NCBI RefSeq assembly: GCF_000378385.1
Contig: NZ_KB899669.1
Location: 43,487-107,486 of the forward strand
Length of the DNA stretch: 64,000 nucleotides
Direction: 5' to 3'
Source: Paenibacillus daejeonensis DSM 15491
Lineage (GTDB): Bacteria > Bacillota > Bacilli > Paenibacillales > Paenibacillaceae
Shown here: positions 16,783-26,997 of the stretch, piece after piece
How the letters are laid out: each line of letters opens with the position of its first letter
Position numbering within the stretch: position 1 is the first letter of the stretch
Translations under genes and position numbers: made by a program
The notes under the pieces: generated by a model
What the model was told of the DNA's origin: nothing
Databases searched by the model: none
What the model saw: only the letters and a program-made list of their open reading frames with translations

Positions 16783-19762
16783 TATCGATATTGTCGTATT
16801 GGGAGGCGGGCTGGCGGGGTGCGCGATGGCAAGGCAAGCGGCGGAGCTCGGCCTCCGGGCTGCCATCGTCGAGCGTCGCGGCACACTGGGGCATGAGATC
16901 GTAGCGACCGACCGGACCTGGCTGCGCAACGGCTCTTCGGATGCAACGATCCCTGTGCTTGGTGGAGGTCTGCGCAAGCAGCTCCTGCAAGAGCAGCTGG
17001 ATGCGGGCCAGGTCCCGCTGTTCTTCTCCGCTGCTGCCGCCCTGGCGGTTGGAGAGGAGGGCACAGCGGGCGTGCTGATCGGCAACAAGTATGGCTTGCA
17101 GCTGTTGAAGGCCCGGGCAGTGGTTGATACGACGGGTCATGGCGTCGCCGCTCGACTGCTTGGTTTCGCCCAGCCGGTTGCCGGACCAGCACTGGTTCGT
17201 TATGTCATGGAAATGGACAATATCGACTACTTCTTCGAGTCCCGGCAGCGGGTGCCCGGGGAGCTGGAGCTGCTGGGCGATGAAGTGTTGTGCCGCGAGA
17301 GCGTCAAGAGCCGGACGCTGCAGGTGGAGTTCGCTTTTGTATCAGCCCTTGGCGAAGGCAGACGCAATGCCCGGGCTATCCTGGAGAGCGAAGCCAAGCG
17401 CCGGGCCTATCGGCTCGCCTGCTGGCTGAGGGAGCATGTCGAGGCATTTGCCTCGTCACGGCTCAGCTATCTGCCGTGGGAGGCCTGGATCGGCGGTGTT
17501 GATGAGGAAGGGGCTGAATTGCTGGGACAGCAAGCGGGGGCGGAACAGCCAGAGGAGCGCAAGGAGACAGAGGGGCCAGAGACGCCGAACGGACTGTATC
17601 GTCTCTGGGCTCCCACACATCCAGCGCTCTCGACCTCTGACCTGGCGGCGCTGGAGAAACAGGCAAAGGTGTTGGCCCAGCAGATTCTATCGGAGCTGCC
17701 GACCGGCGCGCGGCCTGTGGCGGGCTTTGCGGCGGGTCACACCTATCTGCCCGTGTCAGATTGCCAATTCTCGGCGTATGACGACTCCAGGCTGGACGTC
17801 GATTTGATAGCCGTTGCGTTTGATGATGCGCAGGTTCGGCAGCGGATTGCCGCCCCAGCGATTGTTGCGGGCACCGGCACGGCCGGCACGATGGCGGCGG
17901 CCGCTTTGCGGGAGATGGAGGTCTCGCCAGTTGTGCTGGAAGCCAACAGCGAGCTTGGCGGCACTAGCGTAGTCGGTCTGGTTAGCGGCTACTGGAACGG
18001 CTACCAGGGCGGCATGAACCGCCGCCGCGACCGCGCGATTGCCGACATCGCAGCGGAGGTGACGGGCAAGCGGATGACGACCGATGTCGCGTCGTCCATT
18101 ATCTTGCAGCATCTGGCCCTGGAGCCGGAGATGCCCTGTATCCACACGGGCACGCTGGTTTGCGGTACGCTGACGGAGGGCAAGCGGGTCAGGGGCGTGC
18201 TTGCCGTCGATGACTACGGTCTGTTTGCAATCGATGCGCCCGTCACGATTGATGCCACGGGCGATGCTGATGTCGCTTATCTGGCGGGGTGTGCTTATGA
18301 GTATGGCGATCCCCGGGATGGCACGACCCAGACGGCCAGCCTGTGGGGCGAGGACCACTGGAAAACGAGAAATGTGATGGATTACCGCTATTTCACGGAT
18401 CTCGATATGATCTACAACGACAAGTACTCCGAGCTGCTGCGGGGCCTCTATCTTGGTCACCGCCACAACAGTGACTATCGCTTCTCGCCGATGCTGACTG
18501 TCCGCGAGTCGCGACGCATTGTCGGGGAGGCACGGCTGACGATGCGGGATATCGTGCAGGAGACGGTGCCTGAGGATTGTGTCGGCGTTACGCAGACGCC
18601 GGTTGATTTTCACGGGAGAGGCTCCGCCTATTTTGTACATCTGGGGCTGTATGAGTCACATTACAAGCTGAAGGCTCGCATTCCTTACCGCTGCTACATC
18701 CCCAGAGGCTACGACGGCGTGCTGGTGACGGGCAAATCCTTCTCCAGTACGCGGGATGCCGCCTGCATCGGCCGGATGAACGCGGATCTTCGGCATGCCG
18801 GTTACGCGGTCGGATTGGCTGCTTCGATGGCACTGCGTTCGGGGACGGATGTCAGGAGCATTGACGTGACCGCGCTTCAGCAGCAGCTTATTGAGCGGGA
18901 AATCTTGCCGGACTGGGCGCTTGCCGCTCCGGAGGAGCCTGTGGTCGGCGCGGGGGCCGAAGAAGTGAAGACGATGCGTCTGCTGATGGCTCCCGGTCTT
19001 GAGGAGGCCACCCGTGCGACGCTGGACGAGGAGGGTGGCCTGAACGCGCCCTCGGATGAACGGCTCCGTCTGGTGCGGGCCTGGTTCGGGGACGAGACAG
19101 CGCTGGGCGAGCTGGCCGAGCTGCTGGAGCGATTCGTACGCGGTGGCGAGCTGGATCGGGTGAGCGCGGTGTCGGCGGATGAAGACAAGATGCGCAACCG
19201 GCAGATCAATCAGTGTATTGCTCTGCTGGGCAAGTCCGGGAATACCCGGTACGTGCCGACGCTGGCGCTTGTATTGGACGCAGCAGGCCCGGGTGGCCCG
19301 GTAGCCTATCATAAGCAGAATGCGTATGGCAAAGGACGCAGAGACGCTCACCGCGTGCCGCATTATGCGCGGCTGTTGACGTTGTGCCATGCCGCAGAGC
19401 GGCTGGCGGACGAACGGCTTTCCCCGGGAATCGCCAAGCTGCTAGCAGACGGAACCTTGTCGGGATATCTGGCTCCGGAGAAGCACGGCGACGTGCCGCC
19501 CTTCTTTTGCTCTTATCTGGAGCTTTGTATCGCGCGAGCCGCTGCCCGATGCGGCGTCAGAGCGGGAGCGGCCCGGCTGGCCGATTATGCAGGGGATGCC
19601 CGTTATGTGCTGAGTCGGCTCGCACAGCGCGAACTGACTCTGCTGGCGGGCACTGATCAAGGTAAGACACCCGATGACTGGCATGCGTGGCTCGCTGCAC
19701 AGCCGTCGTTTGCCAGTACCCCTTATACAGGTCCTATCGTGGGGTATGATGACGAGCCTTGA
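16775..19762 (+). CDS. Large FAD-dependent oxidoreductase with two FAD_oxidored modules and a helical tail
   Basis: The 995-residue protein has two dinucleotide-binding folds. The first is at the N-terminus (VVLGGGLAGCAMARQA, with AIVERRGTLG as the ribose-binding strand end). The second begins near residue 365 (IVAGTGTAGTMAAAALR, then GGTSVVGLVSGYWNG) and runs to a typical FAD_oxidored end (GVLVTGKSFSSTRDA). Residues from about 760 are helical and HEAT-like. There is no signal peptide, so it acts in the cytoplasm. Family members accompany polysaccharide loci, but substrates are mostly unknown. It overlaps the solute-binding gene by eight bases and precedes a secreted GH141-like enzyme, so a role in oxidising an imported sugar is a reasonable inference. 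Roughly twice the usual family length. Confidence 0.8.
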   Translation: MADIDIVVLGGGLAGCAMARQAAELGLRAAIVERRGTLGHEIVATDRTWLRNGSSDATIPVLGGGLRKQLLQEQLDAGQVPLFFSAAAALAVGEEGTAGVLIGNKYGLQLLKARAVVDTTGHGVAARLLGFAQPVAGPALVRYVMEMDNIDYFFESRQRVPGELELLGDEVLCRESVKSRTLQVEFAFVSALGEGRRNARAILESEAKRRAYRLACWLREHVEAFASSRLSYLPWEAWIGGVDEEGAELLGQQAGAEQPEERKETEGPETPNGLYRLWAPTHPALSTSDLAALEKQAKVLAQQILSELPTGARPVAGFAAGHTYLPVSDCQFSAYDDSRLDVDLIAVAFDDAQVRQRIAAPAIVAGTGTAGTMAAAALREMEVSPVVLEANSELGGTSVVGLVSGYWNGYQGGMNRRRDRAIADIAAEVTGKRMTTDVASSIILQHLALEPEMPCIHTGTLVCGTLTEGKRVRGVLAVDDYGLFAIDAPVTIDATGDADVAYLAGCAYEYGDPRDGTTQTASLWGEDHWKTRNVMDYRYFTDLDMIYNDKYSELLRGLYLGHRHNSDYRFSPMLTVRESRRIVGEARLTMRDIVQETVPEDCVGVTQTPVDFHGRGSAYFVHLGLYESHYKLKARIPYRCYIPRGYDGVLVTGKSFSSTRDAACIGRMNADLRHAGYAVGLAASMALRSGTDVRSIDVTALQQQLIEREILPDWALAAPEEPVVGAGAEEVKTMRLLMAPGLEEATRATLDEEGGLNAPSDERLRLVRAWFGDETALGELAELLERFVRGGELDRVSAVSADEDKMRNRQINQCIALLGKSGNTRYVPTLALVLDAAGPGGPVAYHKQNAYGKGRRDAHRVPHYARLLTLCHAAERLADERLSPGIAKLLADGTLSGYLAPEKHGDVPPFFCSYLELCIARAAARCGVRAGAARLADYAGDARYVLSRLAQRELTLLAGTDQGKTPDDWHAWLAAQPSFASTPYTGPIVGYDDEP

Positions 19763-19801
19763 GACACGAAGACCAATTTGGTAAGTGGGAGGCAGGAATA
19801 G

Positions 19802-22800
19802 ATGAGGAAGAACATGGCATGGGTGCTAATCTTGGCTTTGATCTGGAGCGCGTTTCCGGCAGCAGGGACGGCGCAGGAAGATACGCCGCAGGAGCTGCCG
19901 GAGCTTGAAGTTGTGCTGCAAGAGGACTTCAATGATGAGCCTGCAGGCTGGACGGTGCATCCGACCTTCACCCGGGTGCAGCGTCCGGGAGCAGAGCCGG
20001 GGGACTACATGATGCATATTCCGGCGGGTTCCGCCAGCCGGCATCTCTCGCACAGTCTGAATGCCTACGAGGGCACCCTTACGCTAGAGGTCGAGGTCAA
20101 TTACGCGGCGTCCGCTACCCAGATTAAGGTACCGGACTTGTTCATCAACGGTAATCAACAAGGCGTCCTGACCTCCGTTATTGGCAACCGTTTGTCTGTG
20201 CCTTACTTCAATCCCGACACCGGCACCAATGTCCGCAAGACGACACCCATGGCTCCGAATGAGTGGCACAACATCAGGATCCAGGCCAGTACCGTGACCG
20301 ATCGTTTCTCGCTGTGGCTCAATGATGTACCGTTCCTGGAAGACGTGCCGTTCTTCAATGGCACGGATGCCGTCTCCCTCTCACAGATTCGTTTCACGGC
20401 ACATACGGCAACCGATCCGGAATTCTATGTAGACAATGTCTTCGTGTACAAGGGTGAGGCGCGTATCCCGGTTGCGACGGTGCCGCTCAGCAGCTACCTG
20501 CTGCGAAGCGTGCTGTTGCGTGCGGACGATCCAACCCTGATTGCGGGAAATTTCAAAACTGAAGCCGAGCATTCGCCATATGTGGCGAACGGCGTCTTCA
20601 TGCTGCCGATCGGCGCGGTCGCCGCAGGCTTGCGGGCCGACACCGGATACGACGAAGCTACGAAGACCCAGCGCATCTCCAGGCATGGGGTGGATGTCCT
20701 GGTGACGGCAGGTGCCGCCGAGGTCCTCGTGGGCGGGGTGCCGATGCCAGTTGATGTTCCTGCGGTTGTGACGGCGGGGACGCTGTATGTCAGTCTGGAC
20801 GCCGCCGCGCTTATCCTGGACAAGGAAGCGATATGGGATGCGGCGAGCGGGCTGGCGATACTGGCCTACGCCGATGTGATTCCCTCTGGGGATGCGCTAG
20901 GCATGCTCTGGTCCGAGGCCGAGGCACTGCTCGATACCGTACCTCTGCCATCCGCGGACATCTATGTGGATGCTGCTGCAGCGCCGGGCGGAGACGGCAG
21001 CGAGAATGCGCCGTTTGCTGCCTTGGAAGAAGCCCGGGCGGCGGCCCGGATACTGATTGCCGCTGAGGCGACAGGCGATATCCGGGTCATACTGCGGGGA
21101 GGCACCTATCGGCTGTCGGAGAGCTTTGTGCTGACGGATGCAGATTCTCCCCAGGCCCCCTACACGATGACCTACATGTCTTATCCCGGGGAGCGCGCGG
21201 TCGTCGAGGGCGGGACAGTTGCCAGCGGCTGGCTGCCTCATGGAGGTGGCATCTACAAGGCGCCGCTGCCGGCAGGCAGCCATCCGCAGACCCTCTATGA
21301 GAGCGGTACGCGCGCGTCCATCGCCAGACATCCCGACACCGGATATCTCCGCATGGTCAAGTCCGAAGCCAGCCCGCGCAGCGCATTCATCTTCGAGCCG
21401 GGTGACATCCCGCAGGTGGCGAAGCCCGAGGAGCTGCAGGTGTTGGCCTGGCCGGGCGGGCCAGGTGGCTATATCAACTATTCCACCTTCCGCTCTGCAG
21501 TTGTCTCAGTCGACTATACCGAGCGTCTGGTTGCGCTGGTCCGCTCCGCGACGTATGAGCTGGGCACAGGCTCGCGTTATTATATGTACAACGCCCCGGA
21601 ATTCCTGAATGCGCCGGGCGAGTATTATGTCAATCGGGCGACCGATGAGCTCTTCTACATGCCCTACGGAGATCTGGACGAAAACGAGGTACTAATACCG
21701 GCGGATCACGACCTGATCGTCATTGATGGCACGCCCGAGGCACCCGCTCGCAACATTGTACTGGAGGGACTGGTCCTGCACGGCACTGACCTGGGGCGGG
21801 ATCTGGTGTCCATTGCCAATGCCCACAATATTACAGTGCATAAGTCCGAGCTGTTCAACAGCGGCAATATTGGCATTCATATCAAGGAGCATGCCAGACA
21901 GAACGTAGTGGACAACAATCTGATCTATCAGACCGGCTTCTATGGCGTATACATTGCCGGCCGCCAGAATACGAGCGAGAACGAAACGTATGGCAATGTC
22001 GTCACCAATTCATATTTACACCATGTGGGAGAGATGAACGGCAATGCCGCCGCCATTCGAGTAGCCCATGCCTCCTATTCACTGGTTTCGCACAACCGAA
22101 TCCGACATTCGCCGCGCAACGGGATTCATATTATGGGAGCACCCGATCCGTCGCTGATCGGACGGACCTTGGACGGCATTCTGGTCACGGAGAACAATGT
22201 CAACGATTTCAAGGTGGCCCGCTACAATACGGTGGAATACAACGACGTCTCCGAGGTGGTGCAGGACTCCATGGATACGAACGCGATCGGCATGTGGGGT
22301 GCGGGCGTGCGCAATACGATTCGTCGCAACAGTGTGCACCATGTCAACCTGCCGCAGATTACGCTGAATCGCAGCCATTCGTACTGGTTTCCGTTGTACC
22401 TCGACGAGAATTCCAATGACCAGATCCTGGACAGTAATATCGCCTACAGCAACCAGCTCACGGGGGACGGCGTGCAGGCTGCCGCATTCCATGATAACGC
22501 TTCGAAGGATGCGATACTCACGAACAACGTCTTCCTCGATGCCAATTACAGCAAGTCCGTAGTCAGTGTCAATGACATGAACACAACCGACCGCCGCTCG
22601 ACAGGCCTGGTGGCGGAGCGCAATCTGATGAGCGGGTTCAACGGGTACGTCTATACCTTCTCGAAATGGACGGACCAGACGGTCACTTCCGTAGACCGCA
22701 ACTTCATGAACAGCGGCGACGGCCGTTATCTGCTGCGTGGCAACGGTCCGGCGCAGACGCTGGAGGAGTGGAAGACGTACGACAACCGTAACTATGATGC

Positions 22801-24373
22801 GCACTCGCTGACCGGGGAGCCGCTCTTCGCCAACGCGTCCGGGGACGACTACCGTCTGCGATACGCTTCGCCGGTGTATGCGACGGGATTCCAGGATATT
22901 CCGCAAGGCGAGATCGGGCTGCAGACGGATTATGCCTTCGCCGATGCCTCCGAACCGGTGGAGCGACTCTACCTCTCAGCCGCAGGCGACGACAGCAAGC
23001 GGGCCTGGGCTGCGCTGCCGATTGGCGACAGCAGGCAGTTGGAGGTGACTGTGCGCACCGCCAGCGGGTACCGGTGGGATGTGCAGGACGCCTCAGTCAC
23101 GTACATCAGCAGCAATCCCCAAGTGGCCGTGGTGGATGCGGCTGGTGAAGTGACCGCGCTGGCCCGGGGGACGGCAGAGATTACGGTGTCCTACAGCCGC
23201 GGCGGCGTCACGCTAGCGGCAGGATACGAAATTATTGTTGATGACGAGCTCGAGACTTTGCAGTTGCATGAGGTGCGGCCGGTTTACCGGGTGCAGGAGT
23301 CCTTCGTGCCTCTTGTGCTGGCCGAATCCGAGTTCGGCCATCTGGTACGCTTGGATGATGCCGTGCTGAGTGCGAGCGATTCCAGCGTCGTCATTGACGG
23401 CCAGACGGTCACCGTGACATCGCCGGGCACCTACACGCTCACGGCTGCTTCACCCGGACATCCCGCGCTCAGCGTATCTGTGGACTTCATCGTTCAGTCC
23501 GAGGTACTTGCGGGGGTGGAGGTCACGCTGGACCAGGCTGTTTACGAAGTAGGAGAGACTGTCGCGGTCTCCTATACCTTGCTGGATTCGGCAGGTGAGG
23601 AAATGGATGCGAGCGAGGCGAATATCACGTTTACCGTCGATGGGGAGGACGTGCTGGAGCTAAGTCAGGGGCAAGTGCTGGCTACTGGTGAGGGCATAGG
23701 CAGCATCGTCGTCACCGCCGATCTCGAGGGTCAGGTCCGCTCCGGTCGTGTCGACGTGGCCGTCCAGCCAGCGGGGGCACAGATCCCGGCGGGCTATACC
23801 TTGAGCAACTACAACCGCAGTGGATTGAATCCGAGCGCAGGCTATGCCTATGAAGCGGCAGGGCGCATCCATATGGCCACCAGCGGCTTCGATGCCTGGG
23901 GCACGGAGGACAGCATGGCCTTCCTGCACAGGGAACTGACGGAGGCGGAGGAGCTGACAGTAGAGGCAACAGTTCACGTGCTGCAGAACCCGCCCGCTAT
24001 CGAGGCCTCGGGAGAAATCGCCATCCATGCGGCGGCAGGAGTAATGATCCGGGCGGAGGATGCGGCCTCCAGCCATAACGTCTTCGTGCGGTACCGGCTT
24101 AATGGGGATGTCATTATGTCGTATCGCAACCAGGCGTATCCCGCTTCAACGCGTGTGAGCGGCGGTGAGCCCGGTCAGCCGGTCCAGGTAAGACTGACCA
24201 AGAATGGTGATCAATACACCGGCTATTACAAGAACGGGCTTGGCGACTGGATAGAAATCGCGACGATTACCGTACCTATGGGCGATGATGTACTGGCGGG
24301 CATTGGCCTCCAGAGCGGCAGCCAGGGCAATATGAACCGGGCCGAATTGTCCGGCCTGTTGATTACGGAATAG
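19802..24373 (+). CDS. Secreted multidomain beta-helix glycan enzyme, GH141-like
   Basis: The 1523-residue protein has a signal peptide (residues 1-24, ending near AAGTAQ), a jelly-roll-like domain (about 30-225), a copper amine oxidase N-terminal-like stalk domain (about 230-375), a parallel beta-helix catalytic region (about 385-1045) that opens with DIYVDAAAAPGGDGS and VILRGGTYRL, a Big_2-like Ig domain (about 1065-1140), further Ig-like segments, and a second jelly-roll-like domain (about 1330-1523). The opening and the WLPHGGGIYKAPLP segment recall GH141, whose studied members act on fucosylated pectin side chains or xylan. The catalytic residues cannot be confirmed by eye. Start: ATG 19802 after GGAGGCAGG. 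It follows the FAD gene by 39 bases and is followed by a dispersed repeat. Confidence 0.72.
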   Translation: MRKNMAWVLILALIWSAFPAAGTAQEDTPQELPELEVVLQEDFNDEPAGWTVHPTFTRVQRPGAEPGDYMMHIPAGSASRHLSHSLNAYEGTLTLEVEVNYAASATQIKVPDLFINGNQQGVLTSVIGNRLSVPYFNPDTGTNVRKTTPMAPNEWHNIRIQASTVTDRFSLWLNDVPFLEDVPFFNGTDAVSLSQIRFTAHTATDPEFYVDNVFVYKGEARIPVATVPLSSYLLRSVLLRADDPTLIAGNFKTEAEHSPYVANGVFMLPIGAVAAGLRADTGYDEATKTQRISRHGVDVLVTAGAAEVLVGGVPMPVDVPAVVTAGTLYVSLDAAALILDKEAIWDAASGLAILAYADVIPSGDALGMLWSEAEALLDTVPLPSADIYVDAAAAPGGDGSENAPFAALEEARAAARILIAAEATGDIRVILRGGTYRLSESFVLTDADSPQAPYTMTYMSYPGERAVVEGGTVASGWLPHGGGIYKAPLPAGSHPQTLYESGTRASIARHPDTGYLRMVKSEASPRSAFIFEPGDIPQVAKPEELQVLAWPGGPGGYINYSTFRSAVVSVDYTERLVALVRSATYELGTGSRYYMYNAPEFLNAPGEYYVNRATDELFYMPYGDLDENEVLIPADHDLIVIDGTPEAPARNIVLEGLVLHGTDLGRDLVSIANAHNITVHKSELFNSGNIGIHIKEHARQNVVDNNLIYQTGFYGVYIAGRQNTSENETYGNVVTNSYLHHVGEMNGNAAAIRVAHASYSLVSHNRIRHSPRNGIHIMGAPDPSLIGRTLDGILVTENNVNDFKVARYNTVEYNDVSEVVQDSMDTNAIGMWGAGVRNTIRRNSVHHVNLPQITLNRSHSYWFPLYLDENSNDQILDSNIAYSNQLTGDGVQAAAFHDNASKDAILTNNVFLDANYSKSVVSVNDMNTTDRRSTGLVAERNLMSGFNGYVYTFSKWTDQTVTSVDRNFMNSGDGRYLLRGNGPAQTLEEWKTYDNRNYDAHSLTGEPLFANASGDDYRLRYASPVYATGFQDIPQGEIGLQTDYAFADASEPVERLYLSAAGDDSKRAWAALPIGDSRQLEVTVRTASGYRWDVQDASVTYISSNPQVAVVDAAGEVTALARGTAEITVSYSRGGVTLAAGYEIIVDDELETLQLHEVRPVYRVQESFVPLVLAESEFGHLVRLDDAVLSASDSSVVIDGQTVTVTSPGTYTLTAASPGHPALSVSVDFIVQSEVLAGVEVTLDQAVYEVGETVAVSYTLLDSAGEEMDASEANITFTVDGEDVLELSQGQVLATGEGIGSIVVTADLEGQVRSGRVDVAVQPAGAQIPAGYTLSNYNRSGLNPSAGYAYEAAGRIHMATSGFDAWGTEDSMAFLHRELTEAEELTVEATVHVLQNPPAIEASGEIAIHAAAGVMIRAEDAASSHNVFVRYRLNGDVIMSYRNQAYPASTRVSGGEPGQPVQVRLTKNGDQYTGYYKNGLGDWIEIATITVPMGDDVLAGIGLQSGSQGNMNRAELSGLLITE

Positions 24374-24395
24374 AAGCGCGAACGACAAATATCAG

Positions 24396-24555
24396 ACTTT
24401 AAAAAAAGGCCGGATAGGCACGGAATCGAATCTGGAGAAGCGAAGCGTTCGCCTTTGTCCCCGGATTTCAACCGCTAGAGCGGTTAACAATCAAGAAATC
24501 TGGGGACAACAGCGATCGTAAGATCGATCCGTGACTGTAGGCTTTCTTTTTGAAG
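24396..24555 (+). repeat. Dispersed structured repeat, copy 2
   Basis: Same architecture as copy 1. The flanks CTTTAAAAAAAGGCC and GGCTTTCTTTTTGAAGG are largely complementary. GCACGGAATCGAATCTGG is followed by a GCGAA-gcg-TTCGC hairpin, then GTCCCCGGATTTC pairing with GAAATCTGGGGAC around ACCGCTAGAGCGGT, then CGATC-GTAA-GATCG, then TCCGTGACTGTAGGC. The tetraloop is GUAA, still GNRA. It fills most of the gap between the GH141-like and heparinase-like genes and extends the open frame of the latter upstream, which can mislead start calls. Confidence 0.85.
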
Positions 24556-24602
24556 GCAATCTGAAATATACGGAACATCGATTAGGCAGAAAGGGGATTC
24601 GT

Positions 24603-26960
24603 ATGATTAACGTACCGATTAATGCAGCTGAGACGATACTGGAGCCCTTCTGGGATACAGGAGACTCCTACCCCGGTCATCAGAAGCTTTCACGGCTCAC
24701 GCCTTACCGCATCACGTACGGTCTGGGCGCGATTGCCAAGGTGCATGACACCTGGAACGGGGTCCGGGTGGAGATTGAGCAGCAGTCTGAAGGCACGTAT
24801 GCGGCCGAGCTGGAGCGCGACTGCGAGGTGAATATCGGCAGCTACGATGTTTTCCGCATCTTTGCCGCTGTCCCCCGCGAGATCGAGCTGGAAATTCACG
24901 GCGTCATTGACGGCGAGGAACGGCTTATCCTGCAGTCGCAGGGCAACGGGGCAACCGGTGAATATGACGGATCGTTGAGCGGTACCCGGTTAAGCCGGAT
25001 TCGGCTGCGCTTCCGCAAGGATAGCGAGACGCCGCTGAGCGCGCATCTCTACTGGTTTGGGCTGGCCAATGCGGATCGGCAAGCCGAGCTGGAAGCGATG
25101 GAGAGTCCGTACAATGCCGCTTGGGAGGGCTGCTTCCGGGCGTCGTCCGACTTGGCGCCCGAAGCGGGACTCTACACGGATGCTGCCGAGCTGGAGGCAC
25201 TGCGGCACAAGCTGGCGCAAGAGCCGTTCTGCAGTGTAATGGCAGAGATTCGCAGCGAGGCGGAGCAACTGCTGCTCAGCCAGCCGGAGCGCGAGATCGG
25301 GGTCTACTTTCCATTCCCCGATCGGCGCTTCCAGCGTGAACGGGATTATACCCGCGCGGATCTTGCGAGGCAGATGGAGACGGTTGCCTTCGCTGGTCTG
25401 ATTGACGGCCGAGAGGATCTGCTGCGGATGGCCTGCCGGATGGCTCTCAGCGCGGCTCACAGCACATATTGGTGCGAGAGTATTATGGGTGTGATGCCAG
25501 GTGTGACCTGGCATCACCGCTCGTTCACCGAGTATACGGTGAGTCGGGCTTGTGCGACTGTTCTGGATTGGGCGGGGTCCCTACTGACCTGGCACGGGCG
25601 CAATATTATTATGGACGCCATTATTATGAAGGGGCTGCCGCGCATGGAGGCGGACTTCCGTACCATGGACTACATTTACGATAACAATCAGGGCTTCATG
25701 TTTAACTGGGGACGGGTAGCGGCGCTGCTCGTGCTGGTCCGTCGTTATCCGCGCTATGAGTCGGCAATTGTCCAGGCCGAGCGGGATCTGGAGGAGATGG
25801 TTGCAAGCTGCGTGCAGCCGGATGGCGGCATTCTGGAGGGACCGGTCTACTGGACGGCAATTTGTCAGTGCCTGTTCCCGACGCTGCAACTGCTGGCCCG
25901 CTACCGCGGCAAGACGCTGACGGAGTATGCTGGAGCCACGATTCGCTCGCTGGCCGCCTATGGGCTGACGATGCTCAGCGACCAAGGTCCCGGTCTGCGG
26001 ATGTTGCCGGTCAATGATTCACCACACAGCGGGAGCGGGGCGCTCGGCATCAATCCGTTTCCTGTGAGCATGTTTGCCGGGCTGAGCGAGGACCCGGCAT
26101 GGCAGCGGGCTTATACCCAACTGGATGTCGCATCACTTGGCATGAACCGCGTGTTTTTTTGTCTGATGGCACCTGAACGACAAGCCCAGTCGGGCCCTGT
26201 CGTTCCCGACGGCCTGCTGACGTTGGAGCATACCGGACAGACCTCGCTGTGGCGCACGACGCCTGATTTGGGGCGGATTCATCTGCATGTGACGAGCGGG
26301 CCCGTCTATTTTGCCCACTCCCATGGAGATCGGGGGGCCTTCATCCTGGAGGTGGGAGGGACACCAATCCTCATTGACCGGGGCATTCTTACCTATAACA
26401 ACGCCTACGGGTCGGAGATGCGCAAGAGCCGCTCGCACAACCTGCTCCAGCCGGAGGCAGAGGGGCGCATGCAATATGACCAGCCAGCAGAAGACTCTAT
26501 CGGGGGTAAAGTGCTGCAAGCCAAACTGCAAGATGGGATGTTCGAGTACTGCACCGATACGACTGCGGCCTGGGAGCCGAATGTATTCGAGCGTTGCACA
26601 CGCTCGATTCATTCGGATTCGTCGTATGTCTACCGCATCCGGGATACGGTGCGCTATGTCCGGCCGACGGCCTCCAGCTTCCGCTTGAACACGTATGGAT
26701 TGGTCTCCAGGCGCGGCGACCGCTGGATCATTCGCGAGGGTAATATCGAGATCGCGGTCATTCCTGAAAATTATACCCCCGTGTCGGACTTCTGCGGACC
26801 GGATCTGATTGGCTCACAGCGCGATCAGCACGGGGAGTATCGAGAGGTGAATCAGCTGCGGTTGTATATGGATCGGGCCGAGGCACATGATCTGGTAACA
26901 CGGATCGAGATATCCCGGGTGGAATCGGAGGTTGTCAGTGCGGAAGAAGAGGCGGAATAA
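24603..26960 (+). CDS. Heparinase II/III-like polysaccharide lyase, cytoplasmic
   Basis: The 785-residue protein has an alpha/alpha-toroid N-terminal half (rich in helices, with MPGVTWHHRSFTEY) and a heparinase II/III C-terminal beta-sandwich with the family block HSHGDRGAFILEVGG near residue 572 and a nearby NAYGSEMRKSRSHN segment. Such enzymes cleave uronic-acid-containing glycans by beta-elimination. No signal peptide is present, so it should act on imported oligosaccharides. The frame is open further upstream to 24531, but those codons are inside the dispersed repeat; ATG 24603 has AAGGGG seven bases upstream and starts MINVPINAA. The next FAD gene starts 37 bases after its stop. Confidence 0.82.
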   Translation: MINVPINAAETILEPFWDTGDSYPGHQKLSRLTPYRITYGLGAIAKVHDTWNGVRVEIEQQSEGTYAAELERDCEVNIGSYDVFRIFAAVPREIELEIHGVIDGEERLILQSQGNGATGEYDGSLSGTRLSRIRLRFRKDSETPLSAHLYWFGLANADRQAELEAMESPYNAAWEGCFRASSDLAPEAGLYTDAAELEALRHKLAQEPFCSVMAEIRSEAEQLLLSQPEREIGVYFPFPDRRFQRERDYTRADLARQMETVAFAGLIDGREDLLRMACRMALSAAHSTYWCESIMGVMPGVTWHHRSFTEYTVSRACATVLDWAGSLLTWHGRNIIMDAIIMKGLPRMEADFRTMDYIYDNNQGFMFNWGRVAALLVLVRRYPRYESAIVQAERDLEEMVASCVQPDGGILEGPVYWTAICQCLFPTLQLLARYRGKTLTEYAGATIRSLAAYGLTMLSDQGPGLRMLPVNDSPHSGSGALGINPFPVSMFAGLSEDPAWQRAYTQLDVASLGMNRVFFCLMAPERQAQSGPVVPDGLLTLEHTGQTSLWRTTPDLGRIHLHVTSGPVYFAHSHGDRGAFILEVGGTPILIDRGILTYNNAYGSEMRKSRSHNLLQPEAEGRMQYDQPAEDSIGGKVLQAKLQDGMFEYCTDTTAAWEPNVFERCTRSIHSDSSYVYRIRDTVRYVRPTASSFRLNTYGLVSRRGDRWIIREGNIEIAVIPENYTPVSDFCGPDLIGSQRDQHGEYREVNQLRLYMDRAEAHDLVTRIEISRVESEVVSAEEEAE

Positions 26961-26997
26961 GCGACGCCTGCGCCGCAGCAAGGGAGGGGGAAATCCA

